From Rhodanobacteraceae bacterium (GTDB taxonomy: Bacteria > Pseudomonadota > Gammaproteobacteria > Xanthomonadales > Rhodanobacteraceae): a stretch of 9,384 nt of DNA. Where the stretch lies: positions 1-9,384 of the forward strand of contig JAAXIA010000044.1 of assembly GCA_012270595.1 (NCBI GenBank), read 5' to 3'. Below, piece by piece: positions 1 through 6,230 of the stretch. Position numbers and translations under genes: made by a program. Numbering within the stretch: position 1 is the stretch's first letter; the number at the start of each line of letters is the position of its first letter. The notes beneath the pieces were generated by a model. That model was given only the letters and a program-made list of their open reading frames with translations, made no database searches and had not been told where the DNA came from.

Positions 1-687
1 ATTCACCAGCACGGCATGCTCAAGCACCGTCATACTTACGAAATCATGCGTTCCGAGGATGTTGGCATCACCGAGACAAAACTGGTCATGGGCAAGCATT
101 CAGGGCGTGCGGCGCTGCGTAAACGCCTGGAAAACCTGGGACACACACCCGATGATGCCACCCTGGATAGCATTTTTATGCGCTTTAAGGCGCTGGCCGA
201 CAAGAAGCGGGAGGTCTATGACGACGACATTGACGTACTGGCACGTGGGCATGATCCAGAAAGTGCTGCTCCATGGCGATTGACGCGATTGGACACCAGC
301 GCAAAGCTGAACGCAGGTGCCTCCGTCACCGTGGAACTACAACACGAAGATGGTCGTACAGTGACAGAAATAGCAGCCGGTGACGGTCCTGTGGATGCCG
401 CTTTGCACGCGATCGAACACGCGACTGGCATTCAGCTACCACTAAATCGCTTCCAGATCCATGCCGTGGGTCAAGGTAGCGACGCGCAAGGTAAAGCCCG
501 TCTCACCGCCCGCCACGCCGAGCGTGACTGGAACGGTCACGGCGTTAGCACCGATATTGTCGAAGCCGCAGCACAAGCCGCCATGGTTATCATTAACCGA
601 ATCGCACAGCATATGTCAACCACTGCGTCGACAACCTCCTCCCCGACGCGTCCCGTACGCGCAAAACATCTGGAAATCTCTTCATGA
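1..687 (+). CDS. leuA: 2-isopropylmalate synthase, C-terminal part (5' end outside window)
   Basis: LeuA condenses acetyl-CoA with 2-oxoisovalerate, the committed step of leucine synthesis in the cytoplasm. The frame is open from base 1, and 228 codons are visible before the TGA. The fragment opens with IHQHGMLKHR, the end of the catalytic-barrel/linker region of type-1 LeuA, followed by the conserved GKHSGRAAL segment (fragment residues 31-39). From about residue 95 to 205 it matches the LeuA allosteric dimer domain that binds leucine in this family (GDGPVDAALHAIE, then a repeat ending in STDIVEAAAQAAMVIINRI). Leucine feedback is therefore expected from family knowledge. The last 25 residues are a Ser/Thr-rich tail beyond the domain, with no recognisable function. 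The stop overlaps the ilvE start as ATGA, so the two are probably translated in a coupled way. The true start and the catalytic HxH/Asp metal site lie upstream of the window. Confidence 0.96.
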   Translation: MHQHGMLKHRHTYEIMRSEDVGITETKLVMGKHSGRAALRKRLENLGHTPDDATLDSIFMRFKALADKKREVYDDDIDVLARGHDPESAAPWRLTRLDTSAKLNAGASVTVELQHEDGRTVTEIAAGDGPVDAALHAIEHATGIQLPLNRFQIHAVGQGSDAQGKARLTARHAERDWNGHGVSTDIVEAAAQAAMVIINRIAQHMSTTASTTSSPTRPVRAKHLEISS

Positions 688-1688
688 ATTCAACTTTTCT
701 CTGGTTCAATGGCCAAATCAGACCATGGAACGAAGCAACCGTTCACATCAGTACCCATGCCCTGCACTACGGAAGCTCGGTATTTGAAGGCGAACGGGTA
801 TACGAAACCCCTGCAGGACCGGCTTATTTCCGTTTAGTTGATCATACCCGACGGCTGTTTGCTTCAGCCAAGATGTATGACATTCCCATAGGCTACAGCG
901 AAGCACAAATCAATACCGCCTGCAGGGAGCTTATACGCGTCAATGGCATGCGCTACGCTTATGTACGCCCTATCGTGTTTCGAAGTGCAGGCGGTTTAGG
1001 TGTTGTGCCAACAAGCGATGTTCCAGTCGATGTGGCAATCATGGCGATAAACTGGGGAAATTATCTGGGTGATGCGGTGGAGCGCGGCGCGGATGTGTGC
1101 GTTGTTTCATGGCGACGCAGTGTGCCAGGCACCCTCCCAAACTGGGCCAAGGCCGGAGGCCACTACCTCAACAATCAGCTTATTGCCACAGAAGCGCGTC
1201 GCAACGGCTACGACGAGGGGATCGCACTGGATCACAATGGACTGATCAGCGAAGGTTCTGGTGAAAACCTGTTCGTGGTTCACCAGGGGAAACTGCTTAC
1301 TCCACCTTCCAGTGCCAGTATCTTAAATGGCATCACCCGTGACAGCGTGATAACGCTGGCTGCAGAACTTGGTATCAGCGTGGAAGAATGCAATCTGCCA
1401 CGTGAAGCGCTCTATTGCGCTGACGAGGTATTCATGACTGGCACCGCTGCCGAGATCACTCCAGTCCGCTCGGTGGATCGCAAGCCAGTAGGCCAGGGAA
1501 AGCCCGGCCCACTGACACTTCGACTGCAACAAGCCTTCTTTGGCTTATTTGATGGCAGCACCACTGACCGCTGGCACTGGCTCACCCAAGTAAACGAAGC
1601 AACTGTGCACGAAAAAAACCACACCAGGAAGCCTGAATTACAAGGGATAACCACCATTACTCCGTGCCGCATCGAGGAAACCGCATGA
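684..1688 (+). CDS. ilvE: Branched-chain amino acid aminotransferase (fold type IV PLP enzyme), with extended C-terminus
   Basis: This enzyme transfers an amino group from glutamate to the 2-oxo acid precursors of Ile, Val and Leu, the last step of all three pathways. The protein is 334 residues. Visible family hallmarks are [16 protein letters not shown] (25-40), the phosphate-binding Arg56, the PLP lysine Lys156 in [30 protein letters not shown] (178-197) with Glu190, and [10 protein letters not shown] near residue 250. The family normally ends at the DRWxWLxQV(N) motif, here about residues 295-304. About 30 further residues, rich in Thr, Glu and basic residues, continue up to the overlap with leuC. 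The ATG at 684 overlaps the leuA stop (ATGA), with a weak GGA about 9 bases upstream, and the N-terminus aligns naturally with family members. D-amino acid transaminase or ADC lyase is unlikely given the motifs and the neighbours. Confidence 0.95.
   Translation: MNSTFLWFNGQIRPWNEATVHISTHALHYGSSVFEGERVYETPAGPAYFRLVDHTRRLFASAKMYDIPIGYSEAQINTACRELIRVNGMRYAYVRPIVFRSAGGLGVVPTSDVPVDVAIMAINWGNYLGDAVERGADVCVVSWRRSVPGTLPNWAKAGGHYLNNQLIATEARRNGYDEGIALDHNGLISEGSGENLFVVHQGKLLTPPSSASILNGITRDSVITLAAELGISVEECNLPREALYCADEVFMTGTAAEITPVRSVDRKPVGQGKPGPLTLRLQQAFFGLFDGSTTDRWHWLTQVNEATVHEKNHTRKPELQGITTITPCRIEETA
1674..1679 (+). promoter_or_regulatory. Shine-Dalgarno site for leuC
   Basis: GAGGAA ends five bases before the ATG at 1685. 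It favours that start over an in-frame ATG at 1664, which would add seven residues (MPHRGNR) not seen in LeuC N-termini. The site lies inside the last codons of ilvE. Confidence 0.7.
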
Positions 1689-3124
1689 ACCAGGCACGCA
1701 CCTTGTTCGAGAAATTGTGGAATGCCCATGTGGTCACTCCTGAAAGCGCCGACAGACCAGCCATTCTCTATATTGACCTGCATCTTCTCCACGAAGTCAC
1801 TTCACCCCAGGCATTTGCAAGGCTGCGGGCAAACGGCATTCCTTTGCGCCGCACGGACCGCACTGTAGCTACGCTGGATCACTCCACGCCAACCCTACCT
1901 GCTACGGCCGATGGAAAACGGCCCTACATCAATGAGGCGGCGAAGGCACAGGTTGCACAACTGGAACTCAACTGCCGTGAGTTTGGTGTGTGTCTCCATG
2001 GCTGGGATAGCACCGAACGCGGCATTGTGCATGTCATCGGCCCTGAACTAGGTCTTACGCAGCCAGGCATGACCGTTGTCTGCGGCGATAGCCACACCTC
2101 GACACATGGCGCCTTCGGTGCACTAGCCTTCGGCATTGGTACCACCGAGGTAGGTCACGTCATGGCAACACAATGCCTGCTCCAGCGCAAACCGAAGACC
2201 CTGGCGATCCATCTGGACGGTACCTTGGCACCTGGTGTTGGAGCAAAAGACTTGATTTTGCACATCATCGGCCAGATCGGAGTCAATGGTGGCAATGGTC
2301 ACGTCATCGAGTACTGTGGTCCCTTGATCAAGGCTTTATCCATGGAACAGCGGATGACAGTGTGCAATATGTCCATTGAGGCAGGTGCCCGCGCTGGCTT
2401 GATAGCCCCCGACGACACCACCTTCCGCTGGCTGAAAAATCGTCCACACGCGCCTCAAGGTGCCGCATGGAAAAAGGCGGTGGAAAGCTGGCGCAAACTA
2501 AAAACCGATACCGGCGCACACCATGATCGTACGCTGTATATCAACGCCAATCAAATCAAACCCACGGTCACCTATGGCACACACCCCGGCACTGCTATCG
2601 CGTTGGATGCGCCGGTTCCCGCACCGACCAACGTGATGGAGCAACGCGCGCTGGACTACATGCAAAGCTGCGCCGGAAAGCCCATGCAAGGTACAAAGGT
2701 GGATATGGTATTCCTCGGCAGTTGCACCAATGCACGCCTGACTGATCTGCGTGAAGCCGCCGCAATCTTACGTGGCCAGCGCATTGCCGACAGCGTGCAT
2801 ATGCTGGTGGTACCTGGCTCTGAAGCGGTGCGGCGCGCCGCCGAAGCAGAAGGTCTGCACCAGATATTCCGCGCTTCCGGTGCCACCTGGCGCGTGCCCG
2901 GCTGCTCGATGTGCATAGGCATGAATGGTGATCTAGCTGCTTGCGGACAACTGGTCGTCTCCACCTCCAACCGTAATTTTGAGGGTCGTCAAGGCAAAGG
3001 AGTACGCACCGTACTGGCCAGTCCAATGACTGCTGCCGCCTCCGCCATTGCTGGCACCATCGCCGATCCTCGCCCCTACATGGAAGGGGTAGCAAACCTT
3101 AATACCCCAGCAGAGAACTTCTGA
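1685..3124 (+). CDS. leuC: 3-isopropylmalate dehydratase, large subunit
   Basis: With LeuD this forms the [4Fe-4S] isopropylmalate isomerase that converts 2- to 3-isopropylmalate through dehydration and rehydration. The protein is 479 residues, close to the usual 466-482 of the bacterial LeuC family. The three cluster cysteines are present at 347 (FLGSCTN) and at 407 and 410 ([10 protein letters not shown]), the same numbering as I recall for E. coli LeuC. Other landmarks are [12 protein letters not shown] (33-44), [13 protein letters not shown] (133-145), [10 protein letters not shown] and [12 protein letters not shown]. The start at 1685 has a good SD and overlaps the ilvE stop (ATGA); the stop overlaps the leuD start (TGATG). 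One mild oddity is that the segment usually DHNV(S/P)T reads DHSTPT at residues 65-70. Aconitase or homoaconitase is excluded by the split subunit arrangement and the leucine context. Confidence 0.97.
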   Translation: MNQARTLFEKLWNAHVVTPESADRPAILYIDLHLLHEVTSPQAFARLRANGIPLRRTDRTVATLDHSTPTLPATADGKRPYINEAAKAQVAQLELNCREFGVCLHGWDSTERGIVHVIGPELGLTQPGMTVVCGDSHTSTHGAFGALAFGIGTTEVGHVMATQCLLQRKPKTLAIHLDGTLAPGVGAKDLILHIIGQIGVNGGNGHVIEYCGPLIKALSMEQRMTVCNMSIEAGARAGLIAPDDTTFRWLKNRPHAPQGAAWKKAVESWRKLKTDTGAHHDRTLYINANQIKPTVTYGTHPGTAIALDAPVPAPTNVMEQRALDYMQSCAGKPMQGTKVDMVFLGSCTNARLTDLREAAAILRGQRIADSVHMLVVPGSEAVRRAAEAEGLHQIFRASGATWRVPGCSMCIGMNGDLAACGQLVVSTSNRNFEGRQGKGVRTVLASPMTAAASAIAGTIADPRPYMEGVANLNTPAENF

Positions 3125-3699
3125 TGCATATTCAATCCCGAACCGCCGTACTAGCGGATGAAAATATAGATACCGACCGCATCATCCCTGCACGCTTCCT
3201 CACCACCACCACCCGTAAGGGACTTGGCAAGCACTGTTTTAATGACTGGCGCTACCTTGCCGATGGCAGTGACAATCCCTGCTTTCCACTGAATCAGGTT
3301 GAAGCCCGGAATTGCACCATCGTGGTCACCGGAGGAAACTTCGGCTGCGGTTCCTCGCGCGAACATGCGCCCTGGGCGCTGCTGGACTACGGTATCAAGG
3401 CCATACTGTGCAGTGAAATCGCGGACATCTTTCGCAACAATGCGCTCAAAAATGGCCTGCTTGCCATCGTTATCGACGAACGCACGCACCGCTATCTACT
3501 CAATACACCCGGCATCAGTCTGTCCATTGATGTACGTGAACAGGTCATTGAACTGCCTAACAGCAAGCACATCCGCTTTGAACTGGAACCATTCGCACGC
3601 CATTGTCTACTGGAAGGTGTCGATCAGCTTGGTTTTCTGACGCAACACATCGCCAGTATTGAAGCTTTTGAGGCGTACCATGAGGCAGAGGCGTGCTAG
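3124..3699 (+). CDS. leuD: 3-isopropylmalate dehydratase, small subunit
   Basis: The swivelling domain partner of LeuC. It is 191 residues, within the bacterial LeuD range. ENIDTDRIIPARFL (13-26) is the N-terminal signature, and GGNFGCGSSREHAPWALLDYGIKA is the substrate-recognition and core segment of the family. The C-terminal half carries the typical PFARHCLLEGVDQLGFLTQH. The ATG shares its A with the leuC TGA, and a partial SD (AGAGA, 3112-3116) lies seven bases upstream, so coupled translation with LeuC is likely and would help keep the subunits at 1:1. It ends in TAG and is followed by the first sizeable gap in the cluster. Confidence 0.97.
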   Translation: MHIQSRTAVLADENIDTDRIIPARFLTTTTRKGLGKHCFNDWRYLADGSDNPCFPLNQVEARNCTIVVTGGNFGCGSSREHAPWALLDYGIKAILCSEIADIFRNNALKNGLLAIVIDERTHRYLLNTPGISLSIDVREQVIELPNSKHIRFELEPFARHCLLEGVDQLGFLTQHIASIEAFEAYHEAEAC

Positions 3700-3783
3700 C
3701 TCTTGCTTTTCATCCCCCCACCTTTGATGTCTGTAGAGACTGGTATGCACCGACGTTATCACCATGACCAGAACTACCGACCT

Positions 3784-3814
3784 GCGTTGTGCTTCACCAT
3801 AAAAAGCACAATGC
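3784..3814 (+). other. 11-bp stem-loop in the leuD-leuB spacer
   Basis: Bases 3784-3794 (GCGTTGTGCTT) pair with 3804-3814 (AAGCACAATGC) across a nine-base loop, with one G-U pair at 3786/3812. No run of T follows, so it does not look like a classical intrinsic terminator. It sits 24 bases before the leuB ATG. It could be an mRNA-stabilising or processing hairpin, or a partial attenuator. The dyad is directly visible; its role is unknown. Confidence 0.5.
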
Positions 3815-3823
3815 CCCTGCACC

Positions 3824-3827
3824 AGGA
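3824..3827 (+). promoter_or_regulatory. Weak Shine-Dalgarno site for leuB
   Basis: AGGA lies 11 bases before the ATG at 3839, somewhat far but the only purine-rich element upstream. It is compatible with the start that gives the canonical LeuB N-terminus. Confidence 0.4.
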
Positions 3828-3838
3828 TAGCCAAGCTT

Positions 3839-4894
3839 ATGCGCGCATCTATTGTTACCCTACCCGGCGATGGCATTGGCCCGGAAGTCAACGCCGCCGC
3901 AGTGGCTGTGCTCCAGGCCATTGCCACCCATTTTTCCCATGATTTCGTCTTTGACGAACACCGCATTGGTGGCCGTGCCATAGATAACAGCGGCGAATCC
4001 TTGCCCGCCGCGACGCTGCAAGCTTGCCTAAGTGCCGACGCAGTATTGCTGGGTGCCGTCGGCGGACCGAAATGGTCTGACCCAAACGCACCGGTCCGTC
4101 CCGAGCAGGGTCTGCTCGCTTTGCGCGCTGCCTTGGGCGTATATGCTAACTTGCGCCCTTTAAGCGTACATCCCGCATTAGTCAACCTATCTCCGCTCAA
4201 GAACGATCGTCTCAAGGATATCGACGTGTTGTTTGTGCGCGAGTTAACCGGTGGGGCCTATTTCGGTGAAAAAACGAGGCGTGCCGATGCGGCCAGCGAC
4301 GTCTGCCGCTACACCGTGACCGAAATAGAACGCGTCGCTCGTCGCGCCTTTGAACTGGCACGCATACGCGGTCGGCACCTTACTTCCGTGGACAAAGCCA
4401 ATGTGCTGGAAACATCAAGGCTATGGCGCCAGACGATCACGCGCATTGGTGCCGACTACCCCGAGGTAAGACTGGAACATCAGCTTGTCGACTCCATGGC
4501 CATGCTGCTGCTAACCAGACCTGGTCACTATGACACGGTGGTCACCGAAAACCTGTTTGGTGACATTCTCACCGACGAGGCAGCGGCACTGGCCGGTTCA
4601 CTTGGTTTACTGCCATCGGCCTCGCTGGGTGAAGCGCATTGCGGCCTGTACGAACCCATCCATGGTTCGGCCCCTGATATTGCCGGCAAGAATCTGGCCA
4701 ATCCAATCGGTGCGATCCTCTCCGCAGCTTTGTTATTGCGCCATTCACTGCATCTGGAAAACGAAGCCCGTGCCGTGGAAAAAGCAGTCGATCAGGTATT
4801 GATCCATGGTCCGCACAGTAGCGACCTCGGTGGTCATGCCAGTACAGCGATGGTCCGTGATGCAATACTGTCACAACTCGCCGCTGCCACTTAA
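3839..4894 (+). CDS. leuB: 3-isopropylmalate dehydrogenase
   Basis: An NAD-dependent oxidative decarboxylase giving 2-oxoisocaproate, the third leucine-specific step. It is 351 residues, slightly under the usual ~357 of bacterial LeuB. The start gives the expected N-terminus (M-R-A-S then [13 protein letters not shown]). Catalytic and metal residues are in place: Tyr141 in [10 protein letters not shown], Lys186 in [16 protein letters not shown], Asp218 in DSMAM, and Asp242 and Asp246 in GDILTDEAA. The NAD-binding loop [19 protein letters not shown] is intact, indicating NAD rather than NADP preference as in the LeuB branch. The loop between Tyr141 and the following helix ([16 protein letters not shown]) is compact. 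This gene stands apart from leuD by 139 bases and from ilvC by 169 bases, so separate control is possible. Isocitrate or tartrate dehydrogenase is unlikely. Confidence 0.97.
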   Translation: MRASIVTLPGDGIGPEVNAAAVAVLQAIATHFSHDFVFDEHRIGGRAIDNSGESLPAATLQACLSADAVLLGAVGGPKWSDPNAPVRPEQGLLALRAALGVYANLRPLSVHPALVNLSPLKNDRLKDIDVLFVRELTGGAYFGEKTRRADAASDVCRYTVTEIERVARRAFELARIRGRHLTSVDKANVLETSRLWRQTITRIGADYPEVRLEHQLVDSMAMLLLTRPGHYDTVVTENLFGDILTDEAAALAGSLGLLPSASLGEAHCGLYEPIHGSAPDIAGKNLANPIGAILSAALLLRHSLHLENEARAVEKAVDQVLIHGPHSSDLGGHASTAMVRDAILSQLAAAT

Positions 4895-5063
4895 AGCATG
4901 TCAAAGACGTGCGCCTACGTGGCTGATCGCCTCATTTTCCCTTGATGATCCACCTGATTCAAAGAGTTCCCAGCTTTTTACACCCACTCAACTTCTGACC
5001 CGAAACCATCGTTGCAAATCATCATGTTCCCCTACCCATCCAAATCCACAGGAGTCATCTCAC
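4895..5063 (+). other. leuB-ilvC spacer, no convincing gene, promoter or terminator
   Basis: This gap of 169 bases is C/T-rich on the + strand. I see no convincing sigma-70 promoter pair and no T-tailed hairpin. It holds two tiny ORFs in tandem overlapping as TGATG, a 15-codon one (4898-4945) and a 17-codon one (4945-4998). Neither has a Shine-Dalgarno site, so I do not call them genes. The second encodes six branched-chain residues out of 17. Confidence 0.4.
5050..5054 (+). promoter_or_regulatory. Shine-Dalgarno site for ilvC
   Basis: AGGAG ends nine bases before the ATG at 5064. It fixes the ilvC start there; the same frame is open far upstream into leuB, but that stretch has no KARI-like content. 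Confidence 0.75.
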
Positions 5064-6077
5064 ATGCATGCCACCAACAATAATACGCTTGGTAAGGCCC
5101 ACATCGCCATTTTGGGATACGGCAGCCAGGGACGTGCCCACGCCCTCAACCTTAGGGATTCTGGCCTCCATGTCGTGCTGGGACTGCGCAGAAACGGACC
5201 GTCATGGCAGCGCGCCGTCGCCGACGGCTTTTCTGTGCTCACACCCATTGAAGCAGTGCGCGATGCCGATCTGGTTGCTGTGCTCACCCCCGACATGGTA
5301 CAGGCAACACTCTACAAAGAAGCAATCGAGCCAAACATGAAGAGCGGCGCGGCTCTACTGTTCGCGCATGGTTTCAATGTGCATTTCAAACAGATCACGC
5401 CACGTCAGGACATCGACGTCATCCTGGTTGCCCCCAAGGGTCCGGGGGCGCTTGTACGCATCGAATACGAACGTGGCCGCGGCGTACCTTGCATCTGGGC
5501 AGTGCATCAGGATGTCAGCGGCCAGGCTAAAGCAAGGGCCCAAGCCTATGCCCATGGCCTGGGTGGTGGCCGGGCCATGCTTATCAGAACTGATTTTAAA
5601 GAAGAAACCGAAACCGACCTGTTTGGTGAGCAGGCTGTGCTATGCGGCGGTGTCAGCTCGCTGGTGCAGGCTGGCTTTGAAACCTTGACTGAAGCTGGTT
5701 ATCAACCAGAAATCGCTTATTACGAGGTGTTGCACGAACTAAAACTGATTGTTGATCTGTTCTATGAGGGTGGCATTACGCGGATGCTGGAGTTCGTTTC
5801 TGAAACCGCGCAGTATGGTGATTATGTCAGCGGTCCACGCATCATCGACGAAAGCGTGAAAAAGCGGATGAAAAGCGTACTCAACGATATCCAGGATGGC
5901 ACTTTCGCCCGCAACTGGATAGGCGAATACCAGGCCGGCTTACCTAATTACCAGCGCTATAAACAAGCCGATCTCGATCATCCAGTCGAGCAGGTTGGCA
6001 AGCGATTGCGTGCACGCATGCCCTGGCTTCAGGTGGACTCAGCCGAGCCTGCTGAGGCGCTAAAAAAAGCGGGTTAA
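5064..6077 (+). CDS. ilvC: Ketol-acid reductoisomerase, class I (short form)
   Basis: It isomerises and reduces 2-acetolactate and 2-aceto-2-hydroxybutanoate, shared by valine/leucine and isoleucine synthesis. The protein is 337 residues, a class I KARI. The Rossmann motif GYGSQG is at 18-23, and the cofactor-specificity loop GLRRNGPSW (40-48) keeps Arg42 and Ser47, suggesting NADPH. Active-site residues are all present: His102, Lys125 (APKGPG), Asp185 and Glu189 ([14 protein letters not shown]), Glu221 and Glu225 ([17 protein letters not shown]), and Ser246. Each is five less than standard class I numbering because the N-terminus is short: the usual YYDxDADLxxIKGK segment is replaced by [14 protein letters not shown] recall the same trait in Xanthomonas/Xylella KARI, as well as [29 protein letters not shown] wording in the knotted domain, which supports a Xanthomonadales affiliation. 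It precedes the acetolactate synthase pair by 153 bases. Confidence 0.97.
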   Translation: MHATNNNTLGKAHIAILGYGSQGRAHALNLRDSGLHVVLGLRRNGPSWQRAVADGFSVLTPIEAVRDADLVAVLTPDMVQATLYKEAIEPNMKSGAALLFAHGFNVHFKQITPRQDIDVILVAPKGPGALVRIEYERGRGVPCIWAVHQDVSGQAKARAQAYAHGLGGGRAMLIRTDFKEETETDLFGEQAVLCGGVSSLVQAGFETLTEAGYQPEIAYYEVLHELKLIVDLFYEGGITRMLEFVSETAQYGDYVSGPRIIDESVKKRMKSVLNDIQDGTFARNWIGEYQAGLPNYQRYKQADLDHPVEQVGKRLRARMPWLQVDSAEPAEALKKAG

Positions 6078-6085
6078 ATCTGGCA

Positions 6086-6144
6086 GAGGAAGGGAAGCCA
6101 AAGACGGCGTCGTCCACCCCCCCTTAAGGTATTTTCCCTTCCTC
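6086..6144 (+). repeat. 11-bp perfect inverted repeat in the ilvC-ilvB spacer
   Basis: GAGGAAGGGAA (6086-6096) is exactly complementary to TTCCCTTCCTC (6134-6144), with 37 bases between. The intervening stretch contains small dyads (GACGGCGTC and CTTAAG) that could form inner hairpins. A ten-base palindrome GCCGCGCGGC follows at 6145-6154. No T tract follows. The arrangement begins nine bases after the ilvC stop and could be a processing or stability structure, a weak terminator, or a regulator-binding region; none is proven. Confidence 0.55.
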
Positions 6145-6170
6145 GCCGCGCGGCACCCGCACACTGACTT

Positions 6171-6189
6171 GATATGCCCTTGACATATC
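6171..6189 (+). promoter_or_regulatory. Operator-like dyad overlapping a TTGACA hexamer upstream of ilvB
   Basis: GATATG (6171-6176) and CATATC (6184-6189) form a perfect 6-bp dyad around a seven-base centre. A consensus -35 hexamer TTGACA lies at 6180-6185 within it. No good -10 element is found 16-18 bases downstream, so promoter activity is doubtful. It lies 42 bases before the ilvB start. Confidence 0.3.
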
Positions 6190-6217
6190 TGCCTGCACTC
6201 ATTCTCCGGCCTGCTGC

Positions 6218-6223
6218 AAAGGA
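6218..6223 (+). promoter_or_regulatory. Shine-Dalgarno site deciding the ilvB start
   Basis: AAAGGA ends seven bases before GTG at 6231. The alternative in-frame ATG at 6174 has no SD, and the one at 6300 has only a poor one. The site therefore supports the GTG start. Confidence 0.65.
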
Positions 6224-6230
6224 ATTGACC

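Noticed and set aside
2595..3095. Minus-strand open frame of 166 codons within leuC
   Set aside because: Its composition is rich in Arg, Cys and Trp, typical of an antisense shadow, and it overlaps the conserved LeuC core.
3607..4215. Long open frame of 202 codons on the minus strand
   Set aside because: It is antisense to leuD and leuB, has no family motifs, and both sense genes are unmistakable.
4806..5063. In-frame upstream extension of ilvC by 86 codons, overlapping the end of leuB
   Set aside because: The added residues show no KARI similarity and are a shadow of leuB, while a good SD precedes the ATG at 5064.
6055..6072. CGCT...AGCG dyad with an A run at the ilvC 3' end as a terminator
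   Set aside because: The stem is only four pairs, lies inside coding sequence, and the A run is in the loop, not a T tract after the stem.
6174..6230. ATG at 6174 as the acetolactate synthase start, or a branched-chain-rich leader peptide there
   Set aside because: It has no SD, and the frame runs straight into the enzyme without a stop. The GTG at 6231 has AAAGGA at seven bases.
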